Positions 11,168 through 21,799 of a stretch of DNA of 64,000 nt are shown one piece after another (position 1 is the stretch's first letter; every line of letters begins with the position of its first letter). The notes below the pieces were generated by a model. It ran no database searches. It had not been told where the DNA came from and saw only the letters and a program-made list of their open reading frames with translations. The position numbers and the translations under genes were made by a program. Source of the stretch: Termitomyces sp. T153. Taxonomy: Eukaryota > Basidiomycota > Agaricomycetes > Agaricales > Lyophyllaceae. The stretch is from contig JACKQL020000047.1 in NCBI GenBank assembly GCA_018296165.2, positions 62,001 to 126,000 of the forward strand. The letters are read 5' to 3'.

Positions 11168-11333
11168 ATGCCTTCTCTTCGCACTATCTTCCTCTTCGTT
11201 GCTTGCGCCCTTGCGACTCAGTCTCTCGCCGTGCCCATATTATCTTTGGATCAGCAAGTATCAATCTTCGTCTTCCACTCTATATAATGTGCTTACTATG
11301 ATTTGCTTCTAGGATGATCGCTGGGGCTTGTGA
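11168..11333 (+). CDS. Short secreted-type peptide, 36 codons if spliced (possibly truncated gene)
   Basis: Exon 1 (11,168-11,257) encodes MPSLRTIFLFVACALATQSL followed by AVPILSLDQQ, a textbook signal peptide with a likely cleavage after ..SLA. A GT..AG intron (11,258-11,312) follows, and the next exon runs in frame only to DDRWGL and a stop at 11,333. A second GT..AG-like interval lies downstream (about 11,371-11,439), so the original gene may have been longer and the stop may be a lesion. Promoter and start are well formed. The mature product is not recognisable; it may be a decayed small secreted protein. Confidence 0.45.
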
Positions 11334-11666
11334 TGAAGTCCGATGGCTGCAAACTACTGGAAAAAGAATCATGTAAATATCAATCCTTGTTCCAAGACTG
11401 GTACAAAATATATTCATACTAACCGTGATTGATTTCTAGGACAGAGGCTAACCACAAAGCATTGGATATAGCCGTTGTATAATTTATGTTCTACATGCTG
11501 TAACACAGACTGATGATCTCAATTCATGTCTTGCCCTCGAGCAAGTCGTCCAAGCTTGAATTTTCTTGGTAAGCAGGCTTGGTAGGGTGTGTATTAAAAA
11601 AAGTCACATAATGACTTGTGCGAGGGTAGTGAGGGGATTTTACGTCGCAAGAAATAGAAATCAGCG

Positions 11667-12651
11667 ATGTTTCTTTATGAACTACCATCTTCAGGGGCAA
11701 TCTACTTCTCTGATTTTAGCACCGATTTGACTGTCAATAAGCGACACGTTGTGGACATCCCTGCTGCCACTGAGGCACGAGCAACCATATGATCAGTTCT
11801 CAAAGTTAGTAAACGAACAGAGCAGGGGCGCAAAGACTATCTGCAGCTTGTGAAGGTGTGTCTCGAATGTTGTTCGTTCACAGAGCGCATGAATTGCCTT
11901 ACAGAGCAAGTGCTCGAGTTCTCGAGGACTATATACCTCAGCTACGAGGGATTATCGAGTGTATAGCTCATGATGAGATTGCCGTGAAATCAGAACCGCG
12001 TATGTGCCCTCGTCATGAACGAGCTGAGTATTCCAAGCCTTCCTTGAATTCAGCTGGTGCACGACACTCTTCGCCAATATCTTCAACCCCTCGCCGCGGC
12101 TTTTGATTCCAGGCCTTCAAACGGATCTTGTCTTCTCCTTGCTTACATATGCTTTTGCGCTGTCGAATCTTGCACGTTTAACTGTGTTCCTTAACTGTGA
12201 GCTCCTTAGGACGATACGAGCTCGACCGAGCAATTACAGAATCAAAGTGTAAGGCAAAAGATGATCAGCTGAACATTGTTGTGGACTTCCTATGCCGTGC
12301 TAGTGGAAATTTCTCATATATTGCTGATACTGTGATACCACAATGGGAGAATCAGACAAAAGGAGGGTCTCCCGGCTTTGAACACCCCCCATAATTATGC
12401 AGAGTAGTGAACAATGCTCTGATCAAGTATGCCGTTCACCATTTGACTTGGAATGTTTCCCTACCTCTGATAGAATGGCACTTGCAGATGCGCAGACCTT
12501 GGCGATTCGAAAATACCTATCCAACGCAGCATTCGACAGTAATATCGCTCCTGGCCCACCATTGCCATCATCACACCCTTCCCCAAGTCTCATTGAGAAA
12601 GTGCATTTAGATTGTATTCCTCTGCTCGCTCGGGCCCGTGTTAGAGATTGA
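11667..12651 (+). pseudogene. palC: PalC-like BRO1-domain protein (pH-response), pseudogene
   Basis: The frame from the ATG at 11,667 reads MFLYELPSSGAIYFSDF and later RKDYLQLVK, an intron, VLEDYIPQLRGIIECIAHDE, an intron, FSWCTTLFANIFNPSPRL, LVFSLLTYAFALSNLAR, GRYELDRAITESK, VVDFLCRASGNFSYI, an intron, and MALADAQTLAIRKYLS with NIAPGPPLPSSHPSP. This order is characteristic of the fungal PalC BRO1 domain, which works with ESCRT-III in alkaline-pH signalling. Lesions seen: an in-frame TGA at about 11,787 (a CGA in relatives would fit CpG decay), a one-base frame change near 12,185, a TAA near 12,393, and loss of the C-terminal part. Splice sites still look usable, so inactivation may be recent. 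Family call is from remembered motifs. Confidence 0.72.
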
Positions 12652-13317
12652 AAGGGGTAGCCTTGAAACTGTAGTACCATGCCAGCTGGATCCATTCAAT
12701 CTCACTCAAGTACTGGTCTCGTGCAGCCGCCCTTGATCTGGTTTGCTACTGGTCAAAGTGTTTGGTGATTCACGATGAGTCTAGTTGTCATCATGAGCTG
12801 CCTAAATTACCTTCTAACCCGAGATTCATGAGCATCCAAACAAAGCGGGGCCTAAATGGAGGGCAGTAGGGGCAGTAAGGTCAGTAAGGTCAGTGTAAGA
12901 TTACGCCGCTCAAAGCTCCCCGCGCTTGTGCTCGGGTCGAGACTGAGATGATGAAGCCTCGGTCACCGCCGCCTGCGGGTATACCATATCTGATTCAGTT
13001 TAGTTTGTATGTTGTTTACGGATACTACTGAATTCAACCCGATTTAAGTGTTATCAAAATGAAAAGTCTGCGCCACACAGGCCCGATATTTGAGAGGGCT
13101 CTCCAGTCTCTTTCGTCGTCATTCTTGATAGATATTTACTAAGCGAAAGACCATCTATTGATTGTTTCCATTGCTGTGAGGCGATTTACCGTGACGCTAT
13201 ATGGCGCCGCGGTCTCTCTATCTGTTGCATTTACAGCTATCACAGCTATGTACTTTGTGAATCTCTTGGAATCATACCAAAACTCACAGAATATGTTTTG
13301 TTATGATTAGCTAGCGC
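12652..13317. other. Intergenic, no gene seen
   Basis: CpG content is normal. A short repeat of GGCAGTAAGGTCAGTAAGGTC lies near 12,870. No C-terminal continuation of the PalC relic could be recognised. Confidence 0.5.
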
Positions 13318-13391
13318 GGTTCGATGGCGTAGTTGGTTATCGCATCTGTCTAACACACAGAAGGTCCCCAGTTCGAGCCTGGGTCGAATCA
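13318..13391 (+). tRNA. tRNA-Val (anticodon AAC)
   Basis: A 74 nt cloverleaf without intron. The acceptor GGTTCGA pairs with TCGAATC (one G-U), and the discriminator is A at 13,391. The anticodon arm TCTGT-CTAACAC-ACAGA gives anticodon AAC, read as IAC after deamination, for valine. The T arm CCCAG-TTCGAGC-CTGGG holds a standard B box. CCA is not encoded. Confidence 0.93.
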
Positions 13392-13536
13392 TTTTAAGGT
13401 ATCCATTATTTCTCAGGATACGCCTGCCTGAAGGCGTGGGTGGGAACTGATTCTGGTCGTTCGATGGCCCTCTGATTGCCCCATCCTCGCCTGTCTTTTC
13501 CTCTGTCCGCCTAGAGTATGCTGAAGTCTTTTAAAT

Positions 13537-14053
13537 TTGCAGCAACTGACCCCTGAGCAGATCTCGCGAACTCTTGTTGGCCTCTTCCTTCCCGACCTCG
13601 CTGGAGCCCTCCTCACCAACACAACAAACAATGCCAGCCTCTGCCCCGTCTTCTTCCCCCACGTCTCCGGCCCCGGCCCCTGCCGCGCAACGCACAACGC
13701 CGTCGAATGCCAGCGCCGCGAAACGCTCAACGGCCGCTTCCTCGTATGTAGTGCACGTGACTCTGTGTCTTCGCTAAAATGTGCATGCAGGACCTCGCTC
13801 GCAGATCCGCCGCCCGTCCAAGTCGTCGATCGTCAACTCGTCGATCGCCCACATCCACGCCTCGCGCAGACAGCCTCCGCCGCGGACTGGCTCGTCGATG
13901 CGGGGGATGCCGGCCCGCTCGTGCCAGTCGTTGAACTCACGAGAGCATCCTTGAGGGAGACGGAGCTCACGTGAGGCGAGCATGCGGTTCTCCATGATCA
14001 TCTCTGCCGAGCTCGAAATCGTTGTCGGTGTTCCTGACCACCGCATGTGCCTG
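13537..14053 (+). pseudogene. bHLH transcription factor relic with internal micro-inversion
   Basis: An ATG at 13,631 opens an Ala/Pro/Ser-rich N-terminus. In a shifted frame from 13,684 the helix-loop-helix entry reads RATHNAVECQRRETLNGRFL, matching the conserved ERRATHNAVERQRRETLN pattern but with cysteine for a DNA-contacting arginine. A GT..AG intron (13,744-13,790) follows, then DLA, a frame break, and SQIRRPSKSSIVNSSIAHI with HASRRQ (second helix). From 13,876 to 13,987 homology continues only on the minus strand (RMLASRELRLP, REFNDWHERAGIPRIDEPVR), and then returns to the plus strand as FSMIISAELEIVVGVPDH. The gene is clearly non-functional. Family recognised from remembered fungal bHLH proteins. 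Confidence 0.75.
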
Positions 14054-14400
14054 ATTGTACGAGTGATGCTTCATTCTCGCGTCTTTTTTTCTTATTTTAC
14101 TCCATTCCCATCCTCCATTCTTCTGGCAGTACAAGGAACCTTTTCCAGCTCCTTGTCAGGCAAGGTGGGATGAGTGTCCACATCCTGTTATTTTCTTGCT
14201 TTGTTCGTTTTCACGCGTCGACACACCCTCTGCATGGTGACATTCACTTGCGTTATCTTCGAGTTATCCTCCGGAATTTCTAAGCCAGTCAAGACAGGAT
14301 GCGAGAGTTCATGCACATTGATCCGATTTCATTGTGCGTCATCATATTCGGTGTATTCTGTCGCTGCACATACCATTCCAGGTGCCTCATTTGAGTATGA
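14054..14400. other. No gene seen; edge of the CpG-normal island
   Basis: No recognisable coding sequence follows the bHLH relic. CpG content drops sharply at about 14,400-14,480, where retroelement debris begins. Confidence 0.5.
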
Positions 14401-14790
14401 TTGATAATGCGTCTAAAACTACTTCGAAATCAAAAGTCGATAACTTTTTAATCCACCGTGCTTGGTGTGGGGATAGATTCCGCTCTGGCCGAGTAAGTGT
14501 ACCAGTTCCTTGTGATCTGTGTACCATCTGAAATGAACCCCCGGTAATATATCCTGCTGCCATTTCATCATTTTGACCTATGCCAATAGTTCTACTTTGT
14601 GTCTGGGACAATGCTATTAGGCCCAGATTTAGCTTACTTGAGTGCAATGTGGCAACCTTTGCCACCCTCCAGTTCTTGCCCTGACTTACAACTCCACCAA
14701 TTTTCACAACACACCTGTTGGTTGCCACATCCATAGGCAACTTGTTTGGTCTGTACTCTAGCAGGTGATGATGGTGACTATGGCAATACA
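14400..14790 (-). pseudogene. Gypsy RNase H fragment (second gypsy family)
   Basis: The minus strand reads GGVVSQGKNWRVAKVATLHS with SKLN and, after a degraded part, NLSPHQARWIKKLSTFDFEV. These match the RNase H of the element at 55,830-63,280 (GIVSQGKEW..KVAAFFSAKL and LSGQQAQWLEKIAEFNFEV). It is an isolated scrap next to the bHLH relic. Confidence 0.75.
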
Positions 14791-14837
14791 TAGCATGCCT
14801 TTTCACCTCCTCAGATGTGTGCTGGTGAGTTTGAAAA

Positions 14838-14902
14838 GGTAAGCTACATTTTTCAGAGTAAGATAGATTTTTCAGAGTAAGCTAGATTTTCCAGTACTTG
14901 GT
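14838..14902 (+). repeat. Short tandem repeat, ~22 bp unit, three degenerate copies
   Basis: GTAAGCTACATTTTTCAGA, GTAAGATAGATTTTTCAGA and GTAAGCTAGATTTTCCAG follow each other. No coding role is evident. Confidence 0.6.
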
Positions 14903-15839
14903 GTGCAAGTCATTGTCCCTTTTTTCTGCTCACTGTGACAACAGGGCCTCAGGGCATTGGGAGGGCCTCTAGCTGTACACTTTACTCTCATCTATTAATG
15001 GTATCTTGTGGTTCTTTGATCTCAGCAGAGGCTGCAGGCATTTTGACATCTTCTTACAGATAGGCTTAGCATACTCTATTAATTCTAGTCTGACAGCAAC
15101 TAAGGCTAGCACTAATGACCTTTCCACACTCAAGTCCTCCCCTTCTCATACCACATTACTAAACTGGGTTCTCTGGGACCTAGCTCAACTAGCGTCCCTC
15201 ATTTTCATAGTCTATTTGTACACTACTTGCAAAACTACTCACCTGACCTTAAGGACCTGACAGTGGTATTCTGTAACTTTGTTATGAAATTGGTCTCCTT
15301 AAGTTCACACAAGACAGAAGTATTTCAAGTCATAAGATTACTATATATAGGGCAAAAAGGTGATGCTTATCTAATGTGATAGTAGTAATAAATAACTCAA
15401 TAATTATAATATAATATACCCAAGCCTTGCTGGACCTTCAAGGTGCAAGGTCTATCCACTCACACCCCATAAACAGGATGAGCTGGATGCATTGCTTGGG
15501 GTGGTATTACACTCCCTTCCTTCAGATGCTAGCCTCATTAGAAGGCATTTGCACAGGTGTGTCAGGGTCAACATGGAGAAGCCTGGACCAGTTGCAACTA
15601 TGTGTAACAGAGCATCCCATTACTAGGTACTACAATTACTTTATTTAATTATTTAGTTATAGTATTATTGTAGTGTCACCTGACACTACTGATAAAACCC
15701 CTTTACTGTACTTACATAAGGCAGCATCTTTACTTCATACTTTGTAGACAGAACCACAACTGGTTTTGACTTATGAAGTGTAAACCATAAACAGTGTGAC
15801 TCTCATAATGGAAATGTTACATCTCTTTAAGTCAAACAA
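14903..15839. other. CpG-poor debris with one RT scrap
   Basis: Around 15,440-15,510 the plus strand matches the RT entry of gypsy family 1 (KVYPL..KQDELDA in the related copies), seen here as CAAGGTCTATCCACTCACAC and following bases. Otherwise AT-rich without recognisable genes. Confidence 0.5.
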
Positions 15840-17405
15840 CTCCCCAAGTCTCTCCTTCCATGCTTGCTCCAGTGGCACTACAAGCTGGTGCAAACCTTCC
15901 TGATCTGTCTCATGTTGCTCCCATCCATGTCCCTCTACCAGGCCCCCAAGTGTTCCCTACCTCAGGGAGTCCCTATGGATGTCAATGCCTCTTGACAGTG
16001 ATCCTCCACTCTTCTGTTGTGTTGACACTGTGGAAAGTCTGGCCACTTTGCCTGTTACTGTCCTCAAGGGTTGGAAGTGCACTGCTTCACCACATTGGAG
16101 CACAAAGAGCTGCTTGTCCAACTCCTGGCATCCTGAGATGCAACTGGAGCCCCCTCTCCTGACATGTCCATAGCTGCTACCCCCACTGGCCCATAGCTGC
16201 TCCCCCCACTGAGGTTGATGAGGAGTTGGAGGTTGCACCTGTAGAGTTAGAAGAGGATTTTTAACAATGGATGACCTGTATGCCCCCATTGCCTAGTGTC
16301 AATTGTTTTGTGTGAGGTGAAGATGAGTCACTGCCCTTGTTGTTGCATGACTTGTGCTGAAAAAGCCCACAAGGATGCATAGAGCAAAGGTTCAAGAGCA
16401 TGCTGCCATGCACACCACAATCTTTCTAATGCAGATCTCAGCCTCCTGGATCCCCCCCCCCTCTGGTATTCCCTCATAGAGAGGCCCTCTACAAAGATGT
16501 CCAAGGTGTTGGGTGTGAACCTTAAGAAGGAGATGAATGCAAAGGAGAATTTGACAACCCTCTGGACCCTGAGTCTCCAGACAAAACCATTGAGGTAGGC
16601 AATAGGATCTATGGTACAACCTTCTGCCCCCCTCCTACAGTGGCAGAGATCTGGGCCAGTCAGACCACTTCTCAACATCTGGCCAAGGTGTTTGCAGCAA
16701 ATTCCCAGTCCAAGCCCTTTTATAGCATGGTTCCTGATTACCTCCACAATTCTTAGAATGTATTCTCCAAAGCATCATTTGATTCACTTCTAGAGTGCAA
16801 GCAGTGGGATCATGCAATTGAGTTTATACCTGATGCAAAACCCTCCAGCTGCAAAGTTTATCTGCTTTCACCCCATGAGCAGGATGAGCTGGACAGGTTT
16901 CTACAAGAGAATCTCAGCTCTGAACAGATATAACCTTCTAAGTCTGCAATGGCCTCCCAAGTCTTTTTTATCAAGAAAAATGAAGAATGGGTCTCTCTGT
17001 CTGGTTCAGGACTATCAAGTCTTGAATGCAATGACAGTGAAGAATTGCTATTCCTTACTACTCATCTCTGAACTTGTCAACAACCTTTGAGGTGCATGCT
17101 ACTTCACAAAGTTGGACATCTGTTGAGGCTACAACAATGTGTACATCAAAGAAGGAGATGAGTGGAAGGAAGCATTCCAAAAACCAATTGTTGATTCTTT
17201 GAACCTCTGGTGATGTTCTTTGGTCTCACCAACAGCCTGGCCATTTTCCAGACTATGATGAATAACATCTTCCATGATCTGATTGTAGAAGGTGTTGTTT
17301 GCATATATCTTGATGATATCCTTATCTACACCAAAGCCTTGAAGGAGCATTGCTGGGTCACACTGATGACATCCATTGCTACCTAGCTGCCATGCAGAGA
17401 ACACA
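15840..17405 (+). mobile_element. Gypsy family 1 fragment: gag C-terminus fused to RT, protease deleted
   Basis: On the plus strand a gag CCHC knuckle (HCGKSGHFACYCPQGLEVH, near 16,025-16,085) leads to the gag end, and then directly to the spacer after the protease (KMSHCPCC.CMTC) and RT (LVQDYQVLNAMTVKNCYSLL, SELVNNL, then a truncated palm up to about 17,400). The copy at 20,890-21,797 shows that about 0.9 kb with the protease is missing here. Many stops. It lies head to head with the minus-strand element C. Confidence 0.78.
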
Positions 17406-17419
17406 ACAACTAGCAGTTT

Positions 17420-18700
17420 CACAAGTAGAGTATGAATGGACTAAAGAAATGAGGATTGCAAGTGAAGCTAGGTCTCAAAAAGCCCACTAAATACAGAAGA
17501 GGTGCTAGGGTCACTAGCACAAGGTTGATCTGGAACTGCACCTTTCCCCAGAATATCCTGTTAACCAAAGTTTCCACCACCTTGTACTCTTCCTCATTGT
17601 TAACCAGGACTAATGGTGGGGGTGCTTCAGGATGGCAGCCAGGGATCTAGTCTTCTGCAGCTGAGAACAGCTTGACAACATTGAAGACTGGGTGCAGTTG
17701 ATGCAGGCCTGCTGGGAGTTTAAGTTGGTATGCTAAAGACCCTACCTTCTTCTCCATCATAAAGGGGCCCAGGTCATAATGCAACAGCTTCTGTGATGGC
17801 CTTGTTGTCTTAATGTCTGAGCTATCCAAGTACACATGATCTTCAGCCCTGTATATGGGGGCTGGCATCTGCCAGCAATCTTGGCCTTGACCAATGCTGC
17901 CTTTGCCTCCTCCTGCACCTTCTTCATCCTGTCCACAAACTCATTAACTGAGTTGTTTTCTGAGGGGCATGCCCAAGGTTCAAAACCCATACAGAGGTGC
18001 TTTCCAGTTCCAGGAAGAATGGAGTCAACTGCATGGAAGAGTGAATGTGGTTGTTGTACTGGAACTTAGCATCTGGCAGAAGCTCATCCCAGTTGTCCTG
18101 CCTCTCATTACAAAGCAGGTGGAGGTACTGTTCCAGTTCCTGGTTGACATGTTTAGTCTGACCATTTGACTGAGGGTGATAGGCTGTGGTGGTGTGGAGC
18201 TTCAATCCCAACAGGCAGTACAGCTCCCAACTCTGCCACAAACTGGGGGCCTTGGTCAGAGACATACCCATCAGACAGACCATGAGCTTCCAGACATTCT
18301 TCTGGTATAGGCTGGCCATTTCCAGAGCAGAGCACATTGTGTGGGTAGGGATGAAGTGGGCCTATTTACCATAGAGGTCCACCACTACCATTACAGCATT
18401 GTTTGTACCCATGAGCATCAGAGAGTTTGACAATGAAGTCCATTGATGCAACACTCTAGTGAGCAGCCAGGATAAGGAGAGGGTGGAGCTGAGCTATGGG
18501 TGACTGGTGGTGAGGCTTGGTGTAGAGACAGAGATCACAGGTGCTGGTGTAGGTGCCTACATATTAGGATATCTGAGGCCACCAGTAGCTCTGAGACATC
18601 AGCTCCAGCATCTTCCACCTACCAGGATGTCCAGCTATATGAGAGTCATGGTGTTGCTCCACAATGTGTTGGCAGAGTTCTGGAATGTTAGGCATGTAGA
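17420..18700 (-). pseudogene. Integrase and damaged chromodomain of gypsy element C
   Basis: The N-terminal zinc-binding part reads HIAGHPGRWKMLELMSQSYW near 18,650-18,570. The core follows with VSDQGPQFVAEL (18,268-18,233, second catalytic Asp kept) and YHPQSNGQTKHVNQELEQYL (18,180-18,120). The catalytic glutamate of the normal QTER motif is lysine here. The C-terminal GPY/F-like part (DLGPFMMEKKVGSLAYQLKL, near 17,780-17,720) and LHPVFNVVKL precede a chromodomain start (NNEEEYKVVETL..RIFWGKVQFQ) that then loses homology. Confidence 0.8.
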
Positions 18701-18842
18701 TGTGTACTCAGAAGGTTAGAAGCCCATCCTGAAGACCCCACTCATCTGCATGCACTGACTTAACTCTGCTTGCTTGTTGGGCTTGTAAGGCCTGGGCAGC
18801 CTGGGAAACCACATCCTCTTGTGCACTCTCTCAATTTCCTCT

Positions 18843-19304
18843 TCAGATGTCTTTGAGGATGTTTGCCTCATCCCCTTGGACCACAATCCCTTCTAGAGTA
18901 CAAATAGCAAAGAGCTCAGGCTTGAGGAAGACAATGTTGTTGTTATCTCCTGCCCCCATGCCATGGTCAGCCCACCTAGACAATGTGTCTGGTTTGCCCA
19001 TGCTCCATCCAGATTTGTGATGCAGCAAGAAGTTAAAGTTGGCCAGATACAGGGACCACCAGCCTGAGTGTTGATTGAGCTTCTTAACCATATGAAAGAG
19101 GTTCTGGTGGTCTGTCCAGACTTCAAACTTATGCCATGTGCCCTCAAGGAAATGCCACCATTCCTCAAAGGACCAAATAATGCCAAGCATCTCTTTGTCA
19201 CAGATCTTGTAGTCCTGTTCTACTGTGTTAAGGCTTTTGGAGTAGAAGGCTACAAGATGCCACTCACCATCCTCCTTTGACTGCTGCAAGAGGACTGCTC
19301 CCAT
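18843..19304 (-). pseudogene. RNase H domain of gypsy element C
   Basis: A 153-codon open stretch reads MGAVLLQQSKEDGEWHLVAF, YSKSLNTVEQDYKICDKEML, FEVWTDHQNLFHMVKKLN and KPDTLSRWADHGMGAGDNNN. These are the RNase H/tether blocks of Ty3/gypsy pol (the SKxL..xxNY..DKEML and TDHxNL motifs). It is the least damaged part of the element. Confidence 0.82.
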
Positions 19305-19399
19305 GGTAAGTCAGATCTATCAGCTTCAACATGGAAGGCAGAGTTCTCATCTAGAAAAAGGAGGATGGGTTTCAAGGTAATGGCTTGTTTGAGGGCATC

Positions 19400-20690
19400 A
19401 AAGGCAGCTCACTACAAGGACTCCCACTGCCATGCTGTGTCCTTGACAGTGAAGTCAAAGAGGGGGCATGCATGGTGGGAGAAATCTTGTATGAACTTCC
19501 AGTAGAAGTTGAAAAACCCAAGAAAGGCCTGTACTTCCTTCTTGTTCCTTGTCTCAGGCCACTCCACTACACCTGCCACTTTAATGGGGTCCATCTTGGC
19601 CATTCCATGCAAGATGATCAAATCTAGGTACTCAAGCTTAGTCTACTCAAATTCACACTTTTCTGGCTTCAGGTAGAGCTAGTGCTGGCAGCAATATTCC
19701 AAGCCAATGCACATGACCCAGCAATGCTCCTCTAAGGTTTTGGTGTAGATGATGTAAGGGGACAACCCCTTTGGGTAACTCCAATGGGTAACTCCAACTC
19801 TATCCAGCCTTAGTCATAAGTATAGCATCATCTCTAGCATATCTGATTGACCAGCCACCGAGCCCCTTCACCCTCTAGTCAGTATTAGTCAGCTCTTTGT
19901 AGTCATTGGACACTATTTCTCCTTTTGACATATTGTTAATCATTACTGTTTAGCATACCAAGGCTGCTTACCACATATAGCATTAGTCATAGCATAGCCA
20001 TGGATGTAGTATATAAACTGGTCAGTAGAATAGAATATCCTCTGACCAAACAATAGCAGTGTTCTCCTAGCCTATCCATCAAACCAACTGTAAGAGCTCC
20101 AGTGTCATTACTCATGTTTGGCTTGCTGCACTTGCCCCTTGCCTGACTCTTAGCTGCCTTGTGCCCCTTCAACTCTTGCTCATCACTTGTAACTGCCTGC
20201 CTTCTGTTGGGTTTATCCACAGAATGCTTGTCCCCTTACAGATGAAAATATTGTCAAGATACATGCAAACAACACCTTCTGCAATCAGATCACAGAGGAT
20301 GTTGTTCATCATAGTCTGGAAAATGGCCAGGCTATTGATGAGACCAAAGAACATCACCAGGGGTTCAAAGAGTCCACAATTGGTTTGGAATGCTGCCTTC
20401 CACTCATCTCATTCTTTGATGTACACATTGTTGTAGCCTCAACAGATGTCCAACTTGATGAAGTAGCATGCACCTCAAAAATTGTTAACAAGTTTGAAGA
20501 TGAGGGGCAAGGAATAACAATTCTTTACCATCATTGCATTCAAGACTTGATAATCCTGAACCAGACAAATAGACCCATCCTTCTTTTTAATGAAAGACTG
20601 GGGAGGCCATTGAGGACTTAGAGGGTCATATCCATCCAGAGCTAAGATTCTGCTGCAGAAATGCATCCAGCTCATCCTGCTTGCATGGAC
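19400..20690 (-). pseudogene. Reverse transcriptase of gypsy element C, split by a solo LTR
   Basis: The upper part (20,690-20,241) reads [52 protein letters not shown] and VCMYLDNIF, i.e. YLDN in place of YLDD. A 488 bp solo LTR then interrupts the gene, and the lower part (19,752-19,400) continues with the thumb/connection (KVAGVVEWPETRNKKEVQAF, LGFFNFYWKF). Frame is disrupted at several points. Confidence 0.8.
19753..20240. mobile_element. Solo LTR, copia-type ends, 488 bp, TSD GATGA
   Basis: It starts TGTAAGGGGACAACC and ends TTGTCCCCTTACA, giving a 13 bp terminal inverted repeat. It is flanked by the 5 bp direct repeat GATGA (19,748-19,752 and 20,241-20,245). A TATA-like GTATATAAACTG lies near 20,010. 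The insertion splits the RT of element C just after its YLDN motif. The copia assignment rests on the TGTAAGGGGACAAC-type terminus and is tentative. Confidence 0.85.
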
Positions 20691-21797
20691 AAAATATAGC
20701 TGTTGCTGCCCTTGATACTATGCCCAAAATGATAAGCCCCTCCTCAGATCTACTAAACCCCTCCCTAGCTAAAGTCTCTGCTGGGAATACACCTCTTAAC
20801 CCATCGCTCCAGATTCCTGCATAAAAATGCTGTCTCCCTTGCCACTACATTGTGGTCTCTAGCCCTTCTGCCAACTCTCTGAAACTACAGGTAGAGATTG
20901 AGATGACAGACACCTAGCAGACCTGAAGTGTAGTTGCCCTGCTTGAAAGTGGGGCAATGGGCCTCCTCCTCAACACAGACTATATGCAACAACATTGTCT
21001 CACCACTTGCCCCCTATCTCATCCTATTTCTGTGTACAATGTTGATGGCATGCTTGATGAAGCTGGCTCTATTTGCTCTGTGGTGGACCTGGTCCTCCAT
21101 TACCAAGATCACTCAGAGCAAGCTGCTTTTGCCACCACTAGTTTGGGGAAACAAGACATGATTTTGAGGTTCACCTGGCTACATGAACACAACCCCAAGA
21201 TAGACTAGACTAAGGGCAAGGTGAAGATGAGCTGCTGCCCTTGTCATTGCATGACTTGTGCCAAAGAAGCCTGCAAGGAGTGCAGAGAAAAGGTTTGTCA
21301 GCATGCTGCTATGTGCACCTGTTGTGCTGGGCATCTCCCTTATGCTGAGCTTGACCTCTTGAATCCCCCTCTCTGGCATTTTCTTATAGAGAGACCCTCT
21401 ACAAGGATGTTTTGGGTGTTGGGTGTGAACCTCAGAAGGAAGATAAATGCAAATCTGCCAGCACTCCAGACTTAGAGTCTCCAGATGAAACCATTGAGGT
21501 AGGTGATAGGATCTATGCTACAACCCTCTGCCCCCCTTCTACAGTGGCAGAGATTTGGGCCAGTCAGACCACTTCTCAATGTCTGGCCAAGGCATTTGTC
21601 ACAAACTCCCAGCCCAAGCCCTTTTGTAGCACAGTTTCTGATCACCTCTATGATTTTGAGGACATATTCTCCAAGGCATCCTTTAATTCACTTCTAGAGT
21701 GCAAGTGGTGGGATCATGCAATTGAGCTGATACCAGATGCAGAACTCTCTAGCTGCAAGGTCTATCCACTTGATTCTACAGACAGGAGAGCAAAATA
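20690..21797 (+). mobile_element. Inverted internal block of element C: protease and RT start
   Basis: On the plus strand, opposite to the rest of element C, the block reads VEIEMTDT, then LVLHYQDHSEQAAFATTSLG and KQDMILRFTWLHEHNPKID (protease), a Cys-rich spacer, and DETIEVGDRIYATTLCPP with ECKWWDHAIELIPDAELSSC and KVYPL (RT entry). The last residues KVYPL at about 21,772 should be followed by the KQDELDAFL now found on the minus strand at about 20,685. The gag end at about 21,800 should meet the region now at about 20,695. Flipping the block restores the element order, so this is an in-place inversion of about 1.1 kb. Confidence 0.8.
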
Positions 21798-21799
21798 AT

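Noticed and set aside
13413..13730. Minus-strand 105-codon frame overlapping the bHLH N-terminus
   Set aside because: It has no homology and is antisense to a GC-rich Pro/Ala/Ser coding stretch that leaves several frames open.
13774..14046. 90-codon minus-strand frame over the bHLH relic as a separate gene
   Set aside because: Its recognisable part (REFNDWHERAGIPRIDEPVR) is the displaced tail of the bHLH protein and is explained by a micro-inversion.
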